From: Lewinellaceae bacterium
GTDB lineage: Bacteria; Bacteroidota; Bacteroidia; Chitinophagales; Saprospiraceae
Assembly (NCBI GenBank): GCA_016708875.1
Contig: JADJFA010000009.1
Location: 124,001-188,000, forward strand
Length of the DNA: 64,000 nucleotides
Direction of reading: 5' to 3'
Part shown: positions 1 to 10,100 of the stretch, one piece after another
How positions within the stretch are numbered: position 1 is the first letter of the stretch
Layout: every line of letters starts with the position of its first letter
Notes under the pieces: model-generated
Seen by the model: the letters and a program-made list of their open reading frames with translations, nothing else
Told to the model about the DNA's origin: nothing
Database searches by the model: none
Position numbers and translations under genes: made by a program

Positions 1-664
1 CAGCGCACTATCTGGAGCGCGGCGATGACATTGAATACACCATTCGCTTTCAAAACACTGGCAACGACACAGCATTTCTTGTTGTACTGCGCGATACCCT
101 TTCCAGCACACTCGACCCGGCAACTATTCGCCCTATCGCAGCCAGCCATGCCTACACTTGGGATGTCACAGGGGATGGTCAATTGATCTTCACTTTTGCC
201 AATATCCTGCTGCCCGACAGCACAACGAACGAACCTGAATCGCATGGTTTTGTCTCCTTCCGCATCTCCCAAAACCAAATTTGCCGGACGGGACGCTCAT
301 CGAAAACACCGCTCATATCTACTTTGATTTCAACGAGGCTGTGGTGACCAACACCTGGTTTCACACCATTGGCAGACCCGTTATGGTGGCTACTCAAGAC
401 CCTGTTGGCCGGGCGCAAATGCTGGAAGTACTGGTCTTTCCAAACCCGATGGAGGATGAAGCAGTATTTGCGCTTCAAGATTATGTGCCCGAAAAAACCC
501 TGCGCTTTGCACTTATTGATCCCTTGGGGAAATTGCTGCGTGAGGAGGGTTTTTCCGGAAATGCTTATTCATTCAAAAGAAAAAATTTGCAAACAGGGCT
601 GTATTTCTGGCAGATTATGGAAGGCAGAAAAACCCTGGCGCGCGGGAGATTGGTGGTGGAGTAG
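1..664 (+). CDS. T9SS-sorted surface protein, 3' part, DUF7619-like plus sorting domain (one frameshift)
   Basis: The 5' end lies outside the window. Reading starts at base 3 with a beta-sandwich domain of the kind found before T9SS signals (YLERGDDIEYTIRFQNTG, later FVSFRISQN), which I assign to the DUF7619 type. Near 273-282 the frame changes: one C appears to be missing, so that NPNLPDG is read as NQICRTG. The second frame then gives DGTLIENTAHIYFDFNEAV and a C-terminal type A sorting domain (about 425-661: VFPNPMEDEA ... GLYFWQIMEGRKTLARGRLVV). The protein should cross the outer membrane through T9SS and be anchored or released at the surface. The lesion could be a base-calling error in the CCC run or a true mutation. 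Confidence 0.8.
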
Positions 665-672
665 TTTGAGGT

Positions 673-780
673 TTTACCCGCCGTAGTTTTAACAAAGGCG
701 GGGGCAGTTGCAGTAGGCAGTTGCAGTAGATCGTTACCCAATATCCCAATATCCCAATGTCTAAATATCTCAATCTCCCC
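673..780. repeat. Intergenic cluster of dispersed repeats
   Basis: Three low-complexity families lie side by side between two surface-protein genes. 673-704 is a copy of the TTTACCCGCC...GGCGGGG palindromic element. 703-729 is a GGCAGTTGCAGTA repeat. 737-780 repeats the AATATCCCAATATCCC motif. The same families recur elsewhere in the window (for example 14105-14211, 25285-25315 and 34910-34955). Confidence 0.7.
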
Positions 781-813
781 CTCCCAACCCGTTCATCTTC
801 AAAATTTTAAAAC

Positions 814-3636
814 ATGAAAAATATACTCGCTTTCATCTTGTTGTTTCTGGCCTTCGGCCAAATTTCTGCCCAGTGTATTGTACTGGAGAACTGCCCCAAC
901 ACAGCCCCAATATGCGATTACAGCAATAACAATCCCGAACTTTGGAATGAAAGCTACTGGTGGGACGCTGCCAATGCCACTCAAGATCTCAGCGACGCCT
1001 CCGTTGCATTGAGCGTTACGGTAAGAGATACTTGTCCCGGAGCCAATGTGACCCTTCGTTACCTGCTGTTCCTCGATTTGGACAAAAACGGCACTTGGGA
1101 AACCGTGGTAAAAAGTTGGGAACCACCTGCACCCGGCACGGTAAACTTCAACAACTGGAACAACCCAAACTTCGACGGTGGCGATGTGCGTGTGTTCGAC
1201 GAGCGCCCCGTGCCTGCCAATGAAAAATACCAGTTCACGCTTGAAACCACCGCCAATGGCGACACCACACGGGGCTACCTGCGCTGGAACACGCCTTCCG
1301 TCCCTGGCACATTTACAAATCCCGAACTGTCCTACGGAACCCATAAAATCCAATGGTTGATAGATGACGGCATAGGCAATGACGAGGTTTGTGAAACTTC
1401 CTTGATTGTGAGAGATTGCATAAAACCTACCATCGTTTGTCTTAACGGTCTCTCTATTAATATCATGCCGACTGGGGAGATCACACTTTGGGCGCCGGAT
1501 TTTTTGAATTACGCAGTGGACAATGCTACCCCTGCTAATTTGCTCCAATTTGCCATTCGCAAGGCGAATACAGGTACGGGATTCCCGTTGGATGGCAATG
1601 GCGACCCGGTGCAGAGCGTGACTTTTGACTGTGATGAGCTCGGCACTCAAGCTATTGAACTTTGGGCCAAAGACGCTGCTGGCAATGCCGATCATTGTCA
1701 GACCTACGTAATCGTTCAGGATGCCTTGGGCAACTGTGGTGATGGGGAGGATGATGTCCCCACGGTTGTCTGTCTTAATGGGCTGGCGGTCAATATCATG
1801 GCTCCTGGCCAGATAGAATTGTGGGCCTCAGATTTTCTGCTTTACGCTGAAGATGACAGTACGCAGGCAAATCTGCTTGAGTTTGGGCTTCAAAAATGCG
1901 GTTTTGGTGCTACGTTTCCGGTAGATGGCAATGACAACCCGATCCAAAATCTGAATTTTGACTGTACCGAACTGGGCACTCGATGCGTAGAACTTTGGGT
2001 TCGTGATTTGGACGGCAATACCGCTTTTTGCGAGAGCTATGCGATCGTACAAGACAACTTGGGAAACTGCGGTAGCGGAAACCCTGGGGGCCCCGACAGT
2101 TGTCTGCCTCAACGGCTTATCGGTCAATATTATGCCGACGGGTCAGATTTATTTGTGGGCTGCAGATTTCCTCCAATATGCGGAAGATGACAATACTCCT
2201 GCCAACTTGCTCGAATTTGGTATACGCAAAAGCGGCACGGGGGCCGGGTTTCCTACAAGCCAAAAAGTAACTTTTGGCTGTACGGAGGTGGGGGTAAATA
2301 CTATTGAATTATGGGCAAAGGATCTGGACGGTAATGCAGATTATTGCGAGACCTATGCAGGTTCAAGATAACATTGGTCATTGTAACGGCACAGGAGTTG
2401 AAATCACCACTTGCGCAATTAGTGCCTGTAATGGCTCGCCAATTTTGGGTACCAGCGTGAGTATCAACGACTTCTATGTCGGTGACATGGGTCAGGTGGA
2501 TGGAAATGGATGCGCGCTGTTCCCTAGCAATGGTCCAATTGGCAGTAACATCGCAGTAGCACTTGCGAAAAGCAGCTTTCCTCTCAATGGCGTAACTGTG
2601 CTCGACCTCATCAAAATCAGGCGCTTCATACTTGGCATTGACACAGATCTTTCGCCCTACGCCCTGATCGCTGCTGATGCTAACAAAAGTGGATCTATTA
2701 CAGGTTTTGACATCGTTGAGCTGCGCAAACTCATTCTCGGCGTCACGGATGAACTGCAAAACAACAGCTCCTGGCGTTTTATTAATGCAGGTTTTGTGTT
2801 CCCAAACCCGCAAAACCCTTTCCAAACGGTACTTCCGGAAACATTAACCATCCCCAATGCGCAAGAGTCCTCCTATCAAGTCGCGTTCAAAGCCATTAAA
2901 ATTGGCGACCTTGACTGCGATGCCTGGCCGGGCCTGCAAGCTCCCAGCATTGACCGAGGCCTTCCAAAACGCAGTCTGACACTGCCCGACCTTACGCTAC
3001 TACAAGGTGAAACCGCAGAAATCACCCTCCAAATGGCCGAAACAGGCGATTGGATTGGCTTGCAAATGGGGCTTCAATTCGACCCGGAACAAATAGAAAT
3101 TATGGAGGTGCTGGCAGGCGAATTGAACGGCCTTGATGCCGATGCTTTCCACCAGCCAGCGCCGGGTACCCCTCAATTTTGTTTGGGCAAATGACCAGGC
3201 ACTGCGCATTACGCCCGGGCAGGATTTGCTAAGACTACGCATTCGAGCCCTGGAATCGGTAAAGATTTCGGAAGTTTTCAAGGCCGCTGCCAATTTTGAA
3301 AACCTCGGCAGCCTTGGGGATGCGCCGCAAACCCTTACCCTCGATTTCCGCCAAAACGAAGCCGCCGTATCGTTCGCAGAAACCACCATTTTGATCCCGC
3401 AGCCCAACCCCACCAACGGAGGAGCCAGCATCCCAGTACGGCTTGCCAAAGCCGAGCAAGTGCGGGTCGAAATCGCCGATATTTCAGGTAAAATCCTTTG
3501 GGCGAATTCAGTAGAATTGAGTGCTGGAACCCATTTGCTCGAAATTGCACCACAAGCGATGCCTCAGCCTGGCGTGTATGTATGGCGGGTGCAAACAGGA
3601 GGAAAGACGGCGAGTGGGAAGTTGGTGAAGATGTAA
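814..3636 (+). pseudogene. T9SS-sorted surface protein with about 105-residue repeats, dockerin-like and cohesin-like parts (three frameshifts)
   Basis: Starts with a clean signal peptide (MKNILAFILLFLAFGQISAQ). Three copies of a repeat beginning PT(I/V)VCLNGL(S/A)xNIM follow. Then comes a dockerin/EF-hand-like segment (VLDLIKIRRFILGIDTD, then ADANKSGSITGFDIVELRKL, about 2600-2745), a cohesin-like stretch (about 2990-3120, GLQMGLQFDPEQIEI) and a T9SS type A sorting domain (about 3395-3633, ending GKLVKM). The reading frame changes three times: near 2085-2095 (an extra base in GGGGGCCCC), near 2356-2360 (about two bases missing before VQDN) and near 3170-3177 (an extra C in CCCC). The protein reads through smoothly when these are corrected, so the lesions are recent or artefactual. 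It probably works as a cell-surface adhesin or scaffold; the ligand is unknown. Confidence 0.8.
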
Positions 3637-3660
3637 AGTTGCAAGTTGCAAGTTTCATGG

Positions 3661-3720
3661 CAAGTATCAAGTATCAAGTATCAAGTATCAAGTATCAAGT
3701 ATCAAGTATCAAGTATCAAG
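3661..3720 (+). repeat. Heptanucleotide tandem repeat (CAAGTAT)n
   Basis: Eight perfect copies of CAAGTAT plus a partial copy, with degenerate copies on both sides (to about 3745). It lies just after the stop codon of the preceding surface protein gene. Seven is not a multiple of three, so copy-number change would shift frame if it were translated, but here it is intergenic. Confidence 0.95.
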
Positions 3721-3808
3721 TAAGTGGGTAAGTATCAAGTGGCAAGTGCTTGTTGCGATGTTCGGCACTTGTAGGCTTAAAAAATGAGACAGGTCTAACA
3801 TGATAATG

Positions 3809-3840
3809 CCCGGCATGCCAAAAGCGTGTCGGGTTTTTTT
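3809..3840 (+). terminator. Rho-independent terminator
   Basis: The stem CCCGGCATGC (3809-3818) pairs with GCGTGTCGGG (3824-3833), with two G-U pairs and a five-base loop, followed by seven T. It closes the surface-protein transcript before the two-component operon. Confidence 0.85.
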
Positions 3841-3902
3841 AATTTTCTTTAATAGCTGTTTAATTTGCGCCCAACATTTGCTTTTACAACTTTGCTGCGC
3901 TT
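3839..3902 (+). promoter_or_regulatory. Promoter with three TTAAT direct repeats (candidate response-regulator site)
   Basis: TTAAT occurs at 3839, 3849 and 3860, spaced 10 and 11 bp, the helical spacing typical of OmpR-family tandem binding. A CAACTTTG -7-like element (3887-3894) follows, with TTTGCTGCGCTT starting at 3891. The same layout precedes genes at 7164 and 51521. It lies about 80-140 bp upstream of the operon that encodes an OmpR-type regulator, so autoregulation is plausible. The regulator-site link is inference. Confidence 0.5.
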
Positions 3903-3978
3903 AAAGTTTTGATGCAAACTGGGGGCCTCCGTACCTTGTTGGGTCAATAAAGGCATTAACTTGATTCATTAAGCAATT

Positions 3979-4914
3979 ATGAACGACAACCAAAACGGCA
4001 ACCAAGGCCCCGCACCCTTTTAACCATCGTAATCTTGCTACTCATTTTGAGTATAGGAGCATCTATCTTCTTTTGGAAAAAAGCGAAAGACGCGGGCAGG
4101 AAACATAAGCCTAACCGAAAACGTCGAATCGCTTCAAGCACAGAAAGCAAACTTGGACCAGAGTTGGACAGCCTTAAGCCTCGCCGCGGCTTATGACTTG
4201 CGGGTGGAAAATGAAGACCTGCGCGGGAAAGAAGCGACTACTGCCGGACTGATAGCGCAAAAAGACGCCACCATCAAAAAAATCAGGTCGCAAAACAATC
4301 GCGAGATTTCCGAGCTGCGCACCCAATTGGAGGAACTGCGGCAACTAAAAATAGAATACGAGACCTTAATAACTGCTGTTCAAACAGAAAATGAACAACT
4401 GAAGGCAGAAAACGAGCGTCTCTTGGGCGAAAACCAGGAACTGCAAAGCGAAAATACCAGTTTGAGTGGACAGGTGGGCGATCTTGCCAAAAAGCTGGAA
4501 GAACAAATCCGCAAAACCCAGAGCGCGAAGTTCAAAGCCACGGCATTCCGGGTGGAGATCGGGCGCCGGGGCGACAAGCAAACCCTGCGAGCTAAAAAAG
4601 CACGCGAGATTACGGTCAGTTTTGATCTCGTGGATGTACCCACAAGTTATCATGGCGACCAGCACCTTTATCTGGCAATAACCGACGAAAAAGGCAAGCC
4701 CATCGCTTCAAGCAAACCTATAAAAACTACCGTGGAGGCGCCCTCTGGCAATTTGCAAATCGAAGCGCAACAGGTAAAAGCGGTTTCGCTGGGCGAGACA
4801 CAACGGCTTTCGTTCACTTATAAATTGGACGAAAAGCTCAAAAAAGGGAATTACGTGGCAGCAATCTATTGCAATGTGGGCTTGTTGGGCGTATCGAGTT
4901 TCCGCTTAAATTGA
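3979..4914 (+). pseudogene. Membrane-anchored coiled-coil protein, function unknown (two frameshifts)
   Basis: The ATG at 3979 gives a short Asn/Gln-rich start (MNDNQNGNQGPAPF). A missing T in the TTTT run near 4017-4020 and an extra A near 4101-4104 must be corrected to read a single transmembrane helix (TIVILLLILSIGASIFFW) and then an uninterrupted protein. A long coiled coil follows (about 4110-4510: heptads such as ENEQLKAENERLLGENQEL). A beta-rich C-terminal domain of about 125 residues ends at SSFRLN. Its stop lies 17 bp before the response-regulator gene, so it is probably the first gene of that operon. Coiled-coil proteins of this kind are found beside signalling genes in Bacteroidota; an envelope-sensing or scaffolding role is possible but unproven. 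Automatic labels such as chromosome-segregation protein would rest on the coiled coil only. Confidence 0.65.
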
Positions 4915-4931
4915 ACTCCGCACTTCTGGTG

Positions 4932-5636
4932 ATGAAAAAGACCAATGTTTTGCTTGTGGAAGACGAGCCTAAGGTGGCTGCCTCGGTAAAAACTTGGCTG
5001 GAAGAAAACGGGTTTGAAGTAGAGATCGCACCAGATGGAGCGGTCGGTCAATTTCTGGTCCAAAACAACTTTTACGACCTTGTCCTGCTCGACCTCAACC
5101 TGCCTTTCGTGAGTGGTTACGAGGTTTGCAAAACGATTCGTGCCAGTCACCCAGGTTTGCCCATTATTTTGGTGACGGCGTTGGGTAGCGTAGAGCAAAA
5201 ATTGACGGGTTTTGATGCGGGCGCCGACGACTATCTGGTCAAGCCTTTTGACTTTCGCGAACTGCTGGCAAGAATGCGAAATCTGCTAAAGAATAAGCCC
5301 GCCCTCGCCGACCCCAACAGAGCAGAGGAGATGCTGCGAGTGGCTGATCTTGAAATAGATACAGGCTTCAAAACCGTGCGCAGGTCAGGGAAACCCATTG
5401 ACCTTACAGCCAAGGAATATACATTGCTGGAATACCTGGTGCGCCTCAATGGTCGTGTGGCCTCCCGGCATGAAATCGTGGAAGCCGTCTGGGATGTGAA
5501 TTTCGATACTGGCACCAATGTCGTGGAGGTTTACATCAATTTTCTCCGCAAAAAAATTGACCGAAACTTTGAGCCGAAACTCATACACACCAAACAAGGG
5601 CTTGGTTATTTTATCAATGCCCTCCCAGCTGCATGA
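4932..5636 (+). CDS. OmpR-family response regulator
   Basis: 234 residues from ATG 4932; an upstream in-frame start exists, but this one places the receiver domain at the N-terminus. The receiver has the acidic pair E10/D11, the phosphoacceptor D54 (VLLDLNLP) and Lys in LVKPFD. The C-terminal winged helix has the usual LTAKEYTLLEYLVR and VEVYINFLRKKID segments. The family resembles CusR/RprY-type regulators. The stop overlaps the kinase start (ATGA at 5633-5636), showing translational coupling to its partner kinase. The TTAAT repeats upstream of this operon and at 7017 and 51428 are candidate targets. Confidence 0.92.
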   Translation: MKKTNVLLVEDEPKVAASVKTWLEENGFEVEIAPDGAVGQFLVQNNFYDLVLLDLNLPFVSGYEVCKTIRASHPGLPIILVTALGSVEQKLTGFDAGADDYLVKPFDFRELLARMRNLLKNKPALADPNRAEEMLRVADLEIDTGFKTVRRSGKPIDLTAKEYTLLEYLVRLNGRVASRHEIVEAVWDVNFDTGTNVVEVYINFLRKKIDRNFEPKLIHTKQGLGYFINALPAA

Positions 5637-7003
5637 ACATACGGTCCAAACTTGCCCTTCGATTTTCGGCCATTGTTGCTACCATCCTGACCGTGTTTTG
5701 CATTGGGGTGTATTCCCTTTCTGAAAACTACCGTCGTGAAGAATTTTTCTCACGTTTGGAGAGTCGGGGTCTCACCACCGCGAGGCTTTTTGTGACTGTG
5801 AAAGAGGTGGACAAAGACCTATTGCGCATTATTGACAAGAATTCTATACACGCGCTTCCCCAGGAAAAAGTGCTGGTTTTTGACAATCAGGACAGTCTGG
5901 TTTACACTAGTTTGGACGATTTTGACGCAGGTTATTCTCCTGAATTGCTGCGCAGTATTCGGGCAAGAGGAATAATGGAATTTTCAGACGATCAGTTTGA
6001 ACACGTTGGGCAGACTTATCAAGGCCAACAGGGCGAGTTTGTGATCATTTCTTCTGCTTTTGATCGTTATGGAAGAAGCAAACTCCAAAACTTGCGCAAT
6101 GTGCTGCTCGTGGGTTTCCTGATTGGCATTTTGCTCATCATCATATCCGGGTATGTTTTTGCGGGCCAGGCGCTCCAACCACTCGCCCGCATCAATGAGG
6201 AAATATCTGACATTGGAGAGGGCAACCTCAACCGGCGCGTAAACGAGGGCAATGGCCGGGATGAAATCGCGCAATTGGGGAAAAACTTCAACAACATGCT
6301 CCACCGATTGGAGACTGCCTTTGGGGTACAGCAGCAATTTGTGAGCAGCGCCTCGCACGAACTGCGCAACCCGTTGGCTTCTATCACAAGCCAGTTGCAA
6401 ATGATGCTCGAAAAAAGGCGCACTCCGGAGGAATACGAAAAATCCCTGCGCTCCCTTTTGGAGGACACACAAACCCTGGTCGCGCTCACAAATGGGTTAC
6501 TGATGCTGGCGCAATCCTCCATTGACAAACAACGCCTGCTCTTTTTGGTCGTCCGCGTGGACGAGGTGCTTTTCGCCGCTCAAAACGAACTGCGCAAGGC
6601 CCAACCGGACTACCATTTCCTATTCGAGTACGATGCCCTTCCCGAAGATGAATCTTCGCTTTCCATCAAAGGAAACGAACATTTGATCAAAACGGCCTTT
6701 TTAAATTTTATGGACAACGCCTGCAAATTCTCAGCAGACCGCACCGTCCGGATTCGTATTGGGGCCAGCAAAAACACCATCAATGTTAGCTTTGCTGACA
6801 ACGGTGCAGGCATTCCTATAGAAGAACAGACGCTGATCTTTACCCCCTTTTTTAGAGGGGAACATACCACCTCTACCGTGCCCGGTCACGGCATCGGACT
6901 GGCCATGTGCCAGCGTATCATCCAACTTCATAATGGCAGCATCCTGGTCCGTTCTGAAAAAGGGAACGGCAGCGAATTCATTGTTTCCATTCCCATGAGC
7001 TGA
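5633..7003 (+). CDS. Membrane sensor histidine kinase
   Basis: 456 residues. One transmembrane helix near residues 9-28, a periplasmic sensor region of about 125 residues, a second helix (about 155-178), HAMP, then HisKA with the phosphorylated H242 (SSASHELRNPLASITSQ) and a HATPase domain with N (FMDNACKFS), G1 (DNGAGIP) and G2 (GHGIGLAM) boxes. Overlaps the upstream regulator gene by four bases, so the two are a cognate pair. The ligand cannot be told from sequence. The operon appears to be coiled-coil protein, regulator, kinase. Confidence 0.93.
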   Translation: MNIRSKLALRFSAIVATILTVFCIGVYSLSENYRREEFFSRLESRGLTTARLFVTVKEVDKDLLRIIDKNSIHALPQEKVLVFDNQDSLVYTSLDDFDAGYSPELLRSIRARGIMEFSDDQFEHVGQTYQGQQGEFVIISSAFDRYGRSKLQNLRNVLLVGFLIGILLIIISGYVFAGQALQPLARINEEISDIGEGNLNRRVNEGNGRDEIAQLGKNFNNMLHRLETAFGVQQQFVSSASHELRNPLASITSQLQMMLEKRRTPEEYEKSLRSLLEDTQTLVALTNGLLMLAQSSIDKQRLLFLVVRVDEVLFAAQNELRKAQPDYHFLFEYDALPEDESSLSIKGNEHLIKTAFLNFMDNACKFSADRTVRIRIGASKNTINVSFADNGAGIPIEEQTLIFTPFFRGEHTTSTVPGHGIGLAMCQRIIQLHNGSILVRSEKGNGSEFIVSIPMS

Positions 7004-7016
7004 GGTGCTGCGCATT

Positions 7017-7080
7017 TTAATTTTCTTTTAATGTCGGTTTAATCCGCTCCCCTGCAGAGCAGGTGAGATTTGCTTGGCTT
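7017..7080 (+). promoter_or_regulatory. Promoter with three TTAAT direct repeats before the Cys-repeat protein
   Basis: TTAAT at 7017, 7028 and 7039, spaced exactly 11 bp, followed 30 bp after the last by TTTGCTTGGCTT (from 7069), which resembles the TTTGCTGCGCTT of the promoters at 3839 and 51428. The first two repeats share the string TTTTAATTTTCTTT with the 3839 site. It lies directly after the kinase stop codon and about 85 bp before the start codon at 7164. Confidence 0.55.
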
Positions 7081-7163
7081 TACATAAGCCATACGTCCCC
7101 TTATTGCCGTTGAAAATGCAATCCTTTTTTTCAACAATTTTTCCAACAACAATTTAATCTGTT

Positions 7164-10100
7164 ATGTTTCAACAAATTACACCCGCCTTTTCTTCTAGAC
7201 AATGGGCAGAATTTTTCTCAAGACCCAACTTGGCAACCCGATTTTTGCTTTTGTTTGTGGCCAGCGCCTGGCTTTTTACTTTAAATGCCAGCCCTGTTTC
7301 TAACAGCATAGACGGCATGAATTCAGTGACAGAAATGGCTGGCGATACGATTATTACAGCCAGGATCTGTGCGAACGAAAGCTACGTTTTTGATGGGCAA
7401 ATCCTCAACACAACCGGAGAGTATGTGGCCACCTACATAGGGTCAGACGGCGCCGATTCGGTCGTGACCTTGCAACTAACGGTGCTCCCTTTGTCGCTGA
7501 CCAATCTCAACGAGACGATTTGTGAGGGACAATCTTTCTCTTTCAATGGGTTGGACTTAAACCAGTCGGGTACCTATTCGGTCACCCTGATAGCAGATAA
7601 TGGTTGTGATTCAATCGTAAACCTGCAACTAAACGTGCTGCAGCCCTCCAAAACCGATTTGGGCGCGACCATTTGCGTGGATTCTTTCTTTGTGTTTCAG
7701 GGAGATACGCTTACCCAAAGCGGCGTTTACAGCATTGTATTGATTTCAAATGAAGGCTGTGATTCTATTGTAACCCTGACCCTTAAAGTGGTAACTTTCT
7801 TTGATGTGCAGATCAGTGCCACCATTTGTGCGGAGGATTCCTACACATTCGGGGACACCGTTTACACCGATGCAGGGGTTTATGTGTACGTTCAACCTAC
7901 TGCAAGCGATTGCGATTCTGTAATAACCTTGACCCTCACCGTACGCCATGCTATTTCCACGAACTTAAGCGCAACACGCTGTGAAGGTTCAGAGTACGAC
8001 TTTTTGGGTGATTTACTGACAGTAGATGGCATTTACGAGGGAGTCTTAACTGCTGAAAATGGTTGTGATTCTACGATAGTGCTGGACCTGAAATTTGTGG
8101 ACTTTTATGAAACCAATATTGAAGGCACGATCTGTACTGGCGGGGTCTATGTATTTGACACCGATTTGCTCAGTGCCGAAGGCACGTACGTACGTGACTA
8201 TGTTGCAGTGGGAGGGTGTGATTCTACGGTCACGCTCGTGCTTACCGTTTTGCCAGTGTCTTTTGGAACCGAACAGGCCACCATTTGTGCAGAAGGGTCC
8301 TTTGAATATCAAGGAGAAGTGTTGACGGACCAAGGAGATTATACCTTCATTTTGGAGGCAGCCAACGGCTGTGACTCCACGGTAACTTTTACGCTAAATG
8401 TGTTGCCCGCCATTGCCACAGCAATTCAAGCGAGCATTTGTGATTATGAAACGTATGCCTTTGGGGGCGAATTATTGAACGACTCAGGTACTTACGAGGC
8501 CATCCTGACTGCCGAAAATGGTTGCGATAGTGTCGTTACGCTCACATTGAACGTTTTGCAAAGCCAACAGACTGATTTGGTCGCCGAGATTTGTGAAGGC
8601 GACGCTTACAATTACCTAGGCGCATTGCTGACGGATGCGGGCAGTTACACTTTTGTCTTCATTGGTGCAAACGGCTGCGACAGCACTGTGAACCTGATGC
8701 TTACAGTGAATCAAGCCCAAAGTGTTACGGTCAACGCGAACATCTGTGACGGCGAAACCTATGAGTTTGATGGTATTTTGATCTCAGATGCAGGAGTTTA
8801 TACCGCAGTCTTCACAGGAGAAAATGGCTGCGACAGCGCAGTTGTACTCGTATTGGACGTATTGCCCGTGCAAAATGTAGCCATTGAGGCCACGATTTGC
8901 TCCAATGAAACGTACGATTTCAACGGTGGCTCCCTCAGCGATCCTGGAATCTACACTGCGGTGCTGACTGGAGAGAACGGCTGCGACTCTACGGTGGTGC
9001 TCACCCTGACTGTATTGCCGACCCAGTCAACGCTGATTTCTGCTACTATTTGCGACGGCGATGCTTATAATTACAACGGCTTTTTACTGACAACATCAGG
9101 CAACTTTGAATATGGCTTCGCAGGCGAAAACGGTTGCGACAGCACCGTTACCATTGCGTTGACCGTGCTCCCGGTAGCCAAAACCCTTATAGAAGCCACC
9201 ATTTGCGACGGCGAAACCTATGATTACAACGGTGAATCGCTAACCCTTGACGGTGACTATGACTATGTTTTTGATGCTTTTAATGGATGTGATTCAATTG
9301 TAACCATCGCGCTTACGGTACTCCCATTGTCTTCCTCTACCACCATCGCCACGCTTTGCGAAGGCAGCAAGTACGTTTTTAACGGGGACACTTTGACCAG
9401 TTCCGGCATTTATTCCTACTTCTTCACTGGCGCCAACGGCTGCGATTCCACCGCAACACTGTCGCTGGATTTTGTAAGCTTCTTTGAGACAAACCTTCAA
9501 ACTTCGATTTGCACAGGAGAATCGTATGTGTTTGGAAACGACACATTGACCCAAAGCGGCGACTACAACCTGACGCTCATTGCGCAAGGTGGTTGTGATT
9601 CAATCATTAATCTGGCCTTAAATGTGCTTCCGCTCAACGCAAGCACCACCGATGCCAGCATTTGCGAAGGCGAAACGTATTCGTTCAATGGCCTTGACCT
9701 GAATACTGGCGGCACTTACTCCGCGACACTCACAGGCACCAACGGCTGCGATTCCACTGCAGTGCTCAACTTGACCGTGTTGCCATTGCTGAATTCTTCG
9801 GTAGAGGCCACCATTTGCTCCAATGAATCGTATGATTTCAATGGTCTGACACTTAGCGACCCTGGTACTTACACCGCTGTGATGACTGGCGAGAATGGTT
9901 GCGACTCTACGATAGTCCTGACATTGTCGGTACTTCCAGTTCAGAACAGCAGCCTTTCCGCAAGCGTTTGTGCCAATCAAAGTTATGATTTCAATGGGCT
10001 AAGTTTGTCGGTCGCAGGCGTTTACACAGCAGTGCTTCAAGGGGAAAATGGTTGCGATTCCACTGTAACGCTAACGCTGGATGTGCTTCCGTTGGCTCAA

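Noticed and set aside
799..1695. Minus-strand reading frame over the surface protein
   Set aside because: It lies opposite the clear T9SS gene, with no start signal or recognizable domain; treated as a shadow.
3661..3720. CAAGTAT array considered as CRISPR
   Set aside because: Unit is 7 bp with no spacers, and no cas genes are present.
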